Source of the DNA: Actinomycetota bacterium
GTDB lineage: Bacteria; Cyanobacteriota; Vampirovibrionia; Obscuribacterales; Obscuribacteraceae
NCBI GenBank assembly: GCA_903970355.1
Contig: CAJCIF010000389.1
Span: 1 to 7,588, forward strand
Direction of reading: 5' to 3'
Length of the DNA: 7,588 nucleotides
A program made the translations under genes and the position numbers. The notes beneath the pieces were generated by a model, which was given only the letters and a program-made list of their open reading frames with translations, searched no databases and was not told the DNA's origin. Position 1 is the first letter of the stretch. Each line of letters opens with the position of its first letter. This document shows positions 1 through 4,623 of this stretch, in pieces.

Positions 1-791
1 CGGATCAAGGCTCAAAGGCGGGCATCAATCCGGACGGAACGATCGATCGTGCCCGTGCCAAACGCATGCTCAATCCTTTTGATCGATACGCTTTGCAAGC
101 TGCCCTGCATACGAAGAAAATGTATGGCGGCACGATTACAGCCATAAGTATGGGACCACCCCCGGCTGTTGAAGTTCTTCTTGAAACCCTGGAACACGGC
201 GTGGATCGGGGTTACCTGTTGTCGGACCGGAGGCTGGCAGCTTCTGATACGTTAGCAACAGCCTATGCCTTGTTCAAAACGCTCAATTTTGTAGGAAAGC
301 CCGACCTCATTTTTTGTGGATTGCAAACAACCGACGGCGATACTGCTCAGGTAGGTCCACAACTTGCAGAAAGACTCGGCCTGCCACAAATTACTTATTG
401 CGAAGACTTTTCCATCGAAGATGGCAAGGTGCATGCCCGTCGCATCATCGAAGGCGGCACGCAGAAAGTAATCACAGAAATGCCGATCCTCATTACCGTG
501 GCTAACTCCTATCACCCGCTTGAGTACAAATCGTTCCGGGGAGCATGGCGAGTTCAGCAACTGCAGAGAAACCCGGAAGAGCTCAAAAAATACATCAAAA
601 CAATCGATCTAGATTTGATCGGCGCCGATCCTGATCGAACTGGACTGAAAGGTTCTCCTACAATTGTTGCCTGGACTGAAAAGGTAGGTGACATTGGTGG
701 AAACTGTTCGATGCATGAGGGAAGTTCGCCGGAAAATCTCGTTGCGGAAGTAATGAAGAAAACCAACGTCTGTGAGTTCCTGGCTGTTTAG
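1..791 (+). CDS. etfB: Electron transfer flavoprotein beta subunit, FixA/EtfB-like (5' partial)
   Basis: Small subunit of the ETF heterodimer, a soluble cytoplasmic carrier that takes electrons from flavin dehydrogenases or NADH and passes them to a quinone oxidoreductase. The frame is open from base 3 to the window edge, and the codons before the ATG at 66 read INPDGTIDRARAKRMLNPFD, the conserved EtfB N-terminal region. ATG 66 is therefore internal, and the true start lies upstream; 263 residues are visible, and by family length roughly 20 are missing. The segment DGDTAQVGP (bases 333-359) lies in the nucleotide-binding loop. This form is typical of FixA-like ETFs, many of which bind FAD where mitochondrial-type ETF beta binds AMP, and some of which bifurcate electrons. 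The family hallmark GLKGSPTIV lies near the C-terminus. The stop is TAG at 789-791, eight bases before etfA. Family assignment is secure; bifurcation is inference. Confidence 0.96.
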   Translation, partial: DQGSKAGINPDGTIDRARAKRMLNPFDRYALQAALHTKKMYGGTITAISMGPPPAVEVLLETLEHGVDRGYLLSDRRLAASDTLATAYALFKTLNFVGKPDLIFCGLQTTDGDTAQVGPQLAERLGLPQITYCEDFSIEDGKVHARRIIEGGTQKVITEMPILITVANSYHPLEYKSFRGAWRVQQLQRNPEELKKYIKTIDLDLIGADPDRTGLKGSPTIVAWTEKVGDIGGNCSMHEGSSPENLVAEVMKKTNVCEFLAV

Positions 792-799
792 GTAGTGGC

Positions 800-1909
800 A
801 TGGCTGAAAGTGAAGTTGTAGCTGGATTTAGTCCGAAGGGTGATGTGCTCGTCGTCGCCGAGCAGATTCAAGGTGAATTGCAGCCTGTTACTGCGGAGTT
901 GCTTGGAGCCGGCCGAATTCTTGCCGACAAAATGGAACGCAATTTGTTGTGTTTGATTATGGGCACCAACTTGGGTGATTTGCCTGCGAAGATGATCGAA
1001 TATGGCGCAGACACTGTGTATGTTGCAGATCATCCGGATCTCAAAGACTATCGAACTTTGACATTCAGACGCGTCGTATGCGATTTTCTAGAATCTTTGC
1101 CTGAGCCACCGCACACTACTTTGCTTGGATCTACAACAACAGGTAGAGATCTTGCACCACGTATAGCAGCGCATTTCGATACCGGATTGACGGCCGATTG
1201 CACGGAGCTAGATATCGGGCCGTACGAACACAAGAGCAAAGTTGATCCTACAAAGATTGGTCTTTATCCAAACTGTCTGTACGCAATTCGTCCAAGTTTT
1301 GGCGAGAGTTTGAAAGCACGTATCTTAGGACCGTGGAAAAATCCGCAAATGGCAACAACCAGACCAGGCGTCATGATTCCGCTTAAGCCAGATCCCGACC
1401 GCCAGGGCAAAATCATTCCGATACCGGTCAACTTGCAACCCGAAGATTACAGACTGATAGTGGCTGAAACCATCAGAGAAATTTCGAAGGGTGTGAAGCT
1501 TACCGAAGCGGAAGTGATTGTATCTGGTGGATATGGACTTGGAAGCCCAGAGGGATTCAACTTAATCCGTGATCTTGCTGCTTGCTTTGAACACAGCGCA
1601 GTAGGTGCATCACGCAAGGTTGTCGATCTTGGCTGGATTCCTTATCAGCATCAAGTTGGTCAAACTGGAAAAACTGTTAGACCAAAACTCTACATTGCAT
1701 GTGGCATTTCAGGAGCTATCCAACACCGCGTCGGAATGTCAAAATCTGGTTTGATAATTGCCATCAACAAAGATATTGATGCGCCAATATTCAAGTTTGC
1801 CCATCATGGTATCGTCGGTGATATCTATCAGATAATTCCGGAAATGATCAGGCAATTCAAACTAGGAAAACCAGAGCGAGAGGTGGAAGCCGTTGTCAGC
1901 ACGCATTGA
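800..1909 (+). CDS. etfA: Electron transfer flavoprotein alpha subunit, FixB/EtfA-like
   Basis: Large subunit of the ETF heterodimer; it carries the mobile FAD that shuttles electrons to the ETF:quinone oxidoreductase. The protein has 369 residues, longer than the roughly 310-320 of mitochondrial-type EtfA and close to FixB-type proteins. Residues 1 to about 220 are the N-terminal alpha/beta domain. The C-terminal FAD domain is well conserved: SGGYGLGSPEGF near 242-253, VGASRKVVDLGW from 268, QVGQTGKT at 285-292 and CGISGAIQH at 301-309, followed by INKDIDAPIF. These segments hold the Arg, Ser/Thr and His residues that contact FAD in the family. ATG 800 was chosen because it follows the etfB stop by eight bases; the ribosome-binding site is weak (AGGT, 790-793), suggesting translational coupling. 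No ferredoxin-type extension is present. The last 17 bases overlap the next gene. Confidence 0.96.
   Translation: MAESEVVAGFSPKGDVLVVAEQIQGELQPVTAELLGAGRILADKMERNLLCLIMGTNLGDLPAKMIEYGADTVYVADHPDLKDYRTLTFRRVVCDFLESLPEPPHTTLLGSTTTGRDLAPRIAAHFDTGLTADCTELDIGPYEHKSKVDPTKIGLYPNCLYAIRPSFGESLKARILGPWKNPQMATTRPGVMIPLKPDPDRQGKIIPIPVNLQPEDYRLIVAETIREISKGVKLTEAEVIVSGGYGLGSPEGFNLIRDLAACFEHSAVGASRKVVDLGWIPYQHQVGQTGKTVRPKLYIACGISGAIQHRVGMSKSGLIIAINKDIDAPIFKFAHHGIVGDIYQIIPEMIRQFKLGKPEREVEAVVSTH
1880..1886 (+). promoter_or_regulatory. Ribosome-binding site deciding the TTG start of the oxidoreductase
   Basis: GAGGTGG ends six bases before TTG 1893, inside the last codons of etfA. It is the best Shine-Dalgarno match near this junction. 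It supports TTG as the start, since the ATG at 1912 is out of frame. Confidence 0.7.
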
Positions 1910-3608
1910 GTATGATCTTCTATTAGTTGGCGGCAGTCCCTCCAACCTCGTACTTGCCTATCATTTTCTCGAGCTAGCAAAACAAAGCGGTAAAACCTTT
2001 TCGATCGCTCTTTTGGAAAAAAGCAAAGAGTTCGGTCAGCATGTGTTGAGCGGAGCTGTTTCCAATCCGCACATTCTTGAAAAAGTTTGGCCCAATTACA
2101 AAGATCTCGGATTTCCCATAGAAGCTGTTTGCAATGACAGCAATTTTTCCGTTCTCGGTCTGGAAAAGAAATGGGATATGCCGAAATTTATGTATCCCAG
2201 TTCTTTCGACAAGACCGGCTATCTTGTCATGACGCTCAGCTATGCAACGGCATGGATGGCCAATCAAGTTCAAGAAAAGGCCAAAGATGTTCCAAACGTA
2301 ACCGTGGATATGTTCACGGGTTTTGCTGCTCACGGAGTGGTAATTGAAGACGGACGAGTGGCAGGCGTACGTGTTTCTGAGGAAGCGAAATCAGAAGATG
2401 ATTATGTATACGCAAAAATGTCCTGCTTCGGCGACAAGGGATTCATTTCTCGAGATGTAATTGAAGAGTTCAAACTTCGTGATTGTCCTCAAATTTGGTC
2501 TGTTGGCGTCAAAGAAGTTTGGCATTGCAAAGCTGATTACAGCGGCAAGGTCTGGCACACGCTTGGCTATCCTCTCCTGGAAGGAACCTTTGGTGGTGGC
2601 TTTGTCTACGGTATGAAAGACAACAAGCTTACGATTGGTTTAGTTGTTAGCTTGGACAGCAAAGATCCAAATATGAATCCTCAACACAAGTTGCAGGAGT
2701 ATAAAAAGCACCCCTGGATTCAAGAGATGATTACAGGCGGAAAGCTTTTGAAATATGGAGCAGCGGTGTTGCCTGAGGGTGGCTATTACAGCCTGCCCAA
2801 AAAATTTGCCGTACCTGGGGCTATGCTTTTGGGTGATGCCCTTGGTGTACTCAACGTCAAAACATTAGCCGGCATAGACCGAGCCATGGAATGTGGTTAC
2901 GTTGCTGCCGAAGTGTTGCATGATGCACTTGTTAAAGAAGATTTGAGCGAAGAAGTTCTCGGTGCTTACCAACAGCGCTTGAATCACAGTTTTGTCATTC
3001 AAGAGCTTTATGCAGATCGTTATTTCCGGTGGGCCTTCATGGAAAATCCGAGGCTTCTCGGCGAGTACCTGCCCGATATTGCCCGCAGTGTAGACAAAAC
3101 AAATCCGTTTGTTGGTGCGCTCAAAATAGGATTCAAACATCCTGTCGGTGCTTCTAAAGACGGAGTACGTTCACTCAGTTTGATCTTCGGTAAAACGGAT
3201 ATTGGACCAATTAAATATCTGGCGGATTGCAAACACATCGTGCCTGATTTTGTAGCGCCGAAATATGAGGAAACGCACTTCGACAAGGCGACAATCTATT
3301 CCAGACCTGATGCCGTGTTTTATGCCGGACCGAAGTATCACGAAGGCAATCTCCATATTGATGAATTCAATGCGGAAGTTTGCGTGACGTGCATTTCAAA
3401 GTACGAAGGATTAGGTAAGACCACTCCTTGCGTTTCCGACTGCACAGCCGAAGTGCACCGTATCGATATCGTGAACGGATTGCACAAACACGGCATGTCG
3501 CTTGAGAATTGCATTCAGTGCCGTACTTGCGAAGTTGTCTGTCCGGAAATCAACCTCCGGGTCAATGCAGCTTCCCAGGGCAGCGGCCCAGATTTCTTGG
3601 GTCTGTAG
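1893..3608 (+). CDS. ETF:quinone oxidoreductase-like flavoprotein with fused ferredoxin domain (FixC-FixX type)
   Basis: Membrane-associated flavoprotein expected to take electrons from reduced ETF and deliver them to the quinone pool. It has 571 residues, about the length of full ETF-QO; FixC alone is about 430. The start is TTG at 1893, with a strong ribosome-binding site (GAGGTGG) six bases upstream and a 17-base overlap with etfA; no in-frame ATG lies nearby. The order is an N-terminal FAD-binding strand-turn-helix (residues 8-43, ending in LLEK with E42), the family segment HVLSGAVSNP, the quinone/membrane-binding middle (GTFGGGFVYG, HPWIQEMITGGK, EGGYYSLP), the second FAD motif GDALGVLN from G314, and a C-terminal ferredoxin domain at 497-571. 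Two features are odd. The usual GxGxxG reads GGSPSN (13-18), and the ferredoxin domain has eight cysteines instead of four. Family membership is firm; the quinone type, cluster count and whether it still binds FAD normally are open. Confidence 0.9.
   Translation: MSARIEYDLLLVGGSPSNLVLAYHFLELAKQSGKTFSIALLEKSKEFGQHVLSGAVSNPHILEKVWPNYKDLGFPIEAVCNDSNFSVLGLEKKWDMPKFMYPSSFDKTGYLVMTLSYATAWMANQVQEKAKDVPNVTVDMFTGFAAHGVVIEDGRVAGVRVSEEAKSEDDYVYAKMSCFGDKGFISRDVIEEFKLRDCPQIWSVGVKEVWHCKADYSGKVWHTLGYPLLEGTFGGGFVYGMKDNKLTIGLVVSLDSKDPNMNPQHKLQEYKKHPWIQEMITGGKLLKYGAAVLPEGGYYSLPKKFAVPGAMLLGDALGVLNVKTLAGIDRAMECGYVAAEVLHDALVKEDLSEEVLGAYQQRLNHSFVIQELYADRYFRWAFMENPRLLGEYLPDIARSVDKTNPFVGALKIGFKHPVGASKDGVRSLSLIFGKTDIGPIKYLADCKHIVPDFVAPKYEETHFDKATIYSRPDAVFYAGPKYHEGNLHIDEFNAEVCVTCISKYEGLGKTTPCVSDCTAEVHRIDIVNGLHKHGMSLENCIQCRTCEVVCPEINLRVNAASQGSGPDFLGL
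3381..3605 (+). other. C-terminal FixX-like ferredoxin domain with eight cysteines (domain of the oxidoreductase)
   Basis: Residues 497-571 of the oxidoreductase. Cysteines lie at 497, 500, 513, 517, 540, 543, 546 and 550, giving CxxC-x12-CxxxC, then 22 residues, then CxxCxxCxxxCP. Canonical ETF-QO and FixX keep one cluster, ligated by the cysteine of CPAGVYE plus CxxCxxC. Here C517 (CTAEVH) aligns with that first cysteine, and C540, C543 and C546 with the other three. The remaining four (497, 500, 513, 550) are exactly those that bind cluster I in the classical 2[4Fe-4S] ferredoxin fold. The C-terminal end SGPDFLGL matches the GGGPxYxxM tail of ETF-QO. Two clusters are inferred from spacing only. 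Confidence 0.75.
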
Positions 3609-3617
3609 AGGTAAGAG

Positions 3618-3624
3618 AAAGGAG
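3618..3624 (+). promoter_or_regulatory. Ribosome-binding site of the ABC ATPase gene
   Basis: AAAGGAG sits six bases before ATG 3631, in the 22-base gap after the oxidoreductase stop. It fixes the start at 3631 rather than the in-frame ATG at 3502, which lies inside the ferredoxin domain of the preceding gene. No hairpin-plus-T-run terminator fits in this gap. Confidence 0.8.
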
Positions 3625-3630
3625 CATCGC

Positions 3631-4623
3631 ATGATAAAGGCGAATGCCCTCACGCGTCTTTACGGCGATGCTCTCGCTGTAGACAAGGTCTCTTTCGAAA
3701 TTGGACCGCGAGAAATTGTTGGCTTACTCGGGCACAACGGTGCCGGTAAAACGACAATCATGAAAATGATAACGGGCTTTCTGGAGCCAAGTTCCGGCGA
3801 AGTTACGGTCGAAGGGCATGATACGGTTACAGAACGGGCAACCGTCCAAAAGCTGCTTGGTTATTTGCCGGAAAACTGCCCGCTCTATCCGGAGATGTCT
3901 GTGCTGGAATATCTGGAATATGCAGCAAGTTTGCGCGGTGTTCCAGAAGACAAAAAATGGCAGCGCATTGGTTTTGCTATTGAGAAAACCAAGTTGGCTA
4001 GTGTTGCCCAGAAATCCATAAATCAATTATCGCGCGGCTTCAGACAAAGACTTGGTGTTGCTCAGGCAGTTTTAAATGAACCACGCCTTCTCATTCTTGA
4101 TGAGCCTACAAATGGTCTTGATCCTTCTCAAATTTTAGAAATGCGCTCGCTTATACGCGAGCTGGCTGAAACTGCCACCATCGTTATTTCGACCCATATC
4201 ATGCAAGAAGTTCAGGCTGTTTGCAGCAGAGTGATCATAATTAATGCAGGTAAAGTGGCGATGGATGCCAACTTGAAGGAACTGCAATCTGCAGACAGAA
4301 TTTATGTCGTGTTCAATAAGGAAATGAAGAACTTGGAGAGCTTGCTTGCCAATGGTGGTGATTGCAAAGTAATCAGTTACAAGAAGAGCGACGAACAACA
4401 TTGCTATATTCTTAAACCAAACAAGCTGCAGGCGTCGGATGCGGTGCCGATCGTAACGCGTTTGCTCGTGGAAAATGGTGCCGGCATTTATGCCATTCAT
4501 CCCGTTGTGCGAGACTTAGAAACGATATTCGGCGAAATAACATTGGGAACCAAGCCTACCAAAAACGGCAAAGGTGACATCGAGAAAGCAGAGGAAGGGG
4601 AACCGGCTCTCTATGAAGATTAG
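3631..4623 (+). CDS. ABC transporter ATP-binding protein, GldA-like (ABC-2 exporter family)
   Basis: Cytoplasmic ATPase that should power the fused permease encoded next. It has 330 residues from ATG 3631, which is set by a strong ribosome-binding site. All catalytic motifs are intact: Walker A GHNGAGKTT (34-42), signature LSRGFRQR (133-140), Walker B with catalytic Glu LLILDEPTNGLD (153-164) and switch His STH (187-189). The Q-loop region reads GYLPENCPLYPEMSV (77-91), with Glu where many ABC proteins have Gln; this form is common in the GldA/DrrA-like branch. Beyond about residue 215 is a C-terminal domain ending in RDLETIFGEIT, the LExxFxxLT-type motif of ABC-2 ATPases, followed by a charged tail of about 25 residues. 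The last 11 bases overlap the permease gene. GldA belongs to the Bacteroidota gliding machinery, but relatives are widespread in non-gliding bacteria. The substrate is unknown. Confidence 0.93.
   Translation: MIKANALTRLYGDALAVDKVSFEIGPREIVGLLGHNGAGKTTIMKMITGFLEPSSGEVTVEGHDTVTERATVQKLLGYLPENCPLYPEMSVLEYLEYAASLRGVPEDKKWQRIGFAIEKTKLASVAQKSINQLSRGFRQRLGVAQAVLNEPRLLILDEPTNGLDPSQILEMRSLIRELAETATIVISTHIMQEVQAVCSRVIIINAGKVAMDANLKELQSADRIYVVFNKEMKNLESLLANGGDCKVISYKKSDEQHCYILKPNKLQASDAVPIVTRLLVENGAGIYAIHPVVRDLETIFGEITLGTKPTKNGKGDIEKAEEGEPALYED
4590..4600 (+). promoter_or_regulatory. Candidate ribosome-binding site of the GldFG-like fusion gene
   Basis: A purine-rich run (AGAGGAAGGGG) ends 12 bases before ATG 4613, slightly far for an optimal site. 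It supports ATG 4613 over the in-frame GTG at 4574, which has no clear site upstream and would add 13 polar residues before the hydrophobic N-terminus. Coupling with the overlapping ATPase gene may compensate. Confidence 0.5.

Noticed and set aside
39..50. Perfect 12-base palindrome ACGATCGATCGT as a possible operator
   Set aside because: It lies inside conserved etfB codons (Thr-Ile-Asp-Arg), which the protein family explains; no regulatory context.
3502..3630. ATG 3502 as start of the ABC ATPase, giving a 43-residue N-terminal extension
   Set aside because: The extension is out-of-frame translation of the preceding ferredoxin domain, has no family match, and ATG 3631 has a strong ribosome-binding site directly before the ABC domain.
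3609..3630. Possible terminator between the ETF and ABC modules
   Set aside because: The 22-base gap is purine-rich, with no inverted repeat and no T-run.
4574..4612. GTG 4574 as start of the permease fusion
   Set aside because: No clear ribosome-binding site, and it adds polar residues before the usual permease N-terminus; ATG 4613 fits better.
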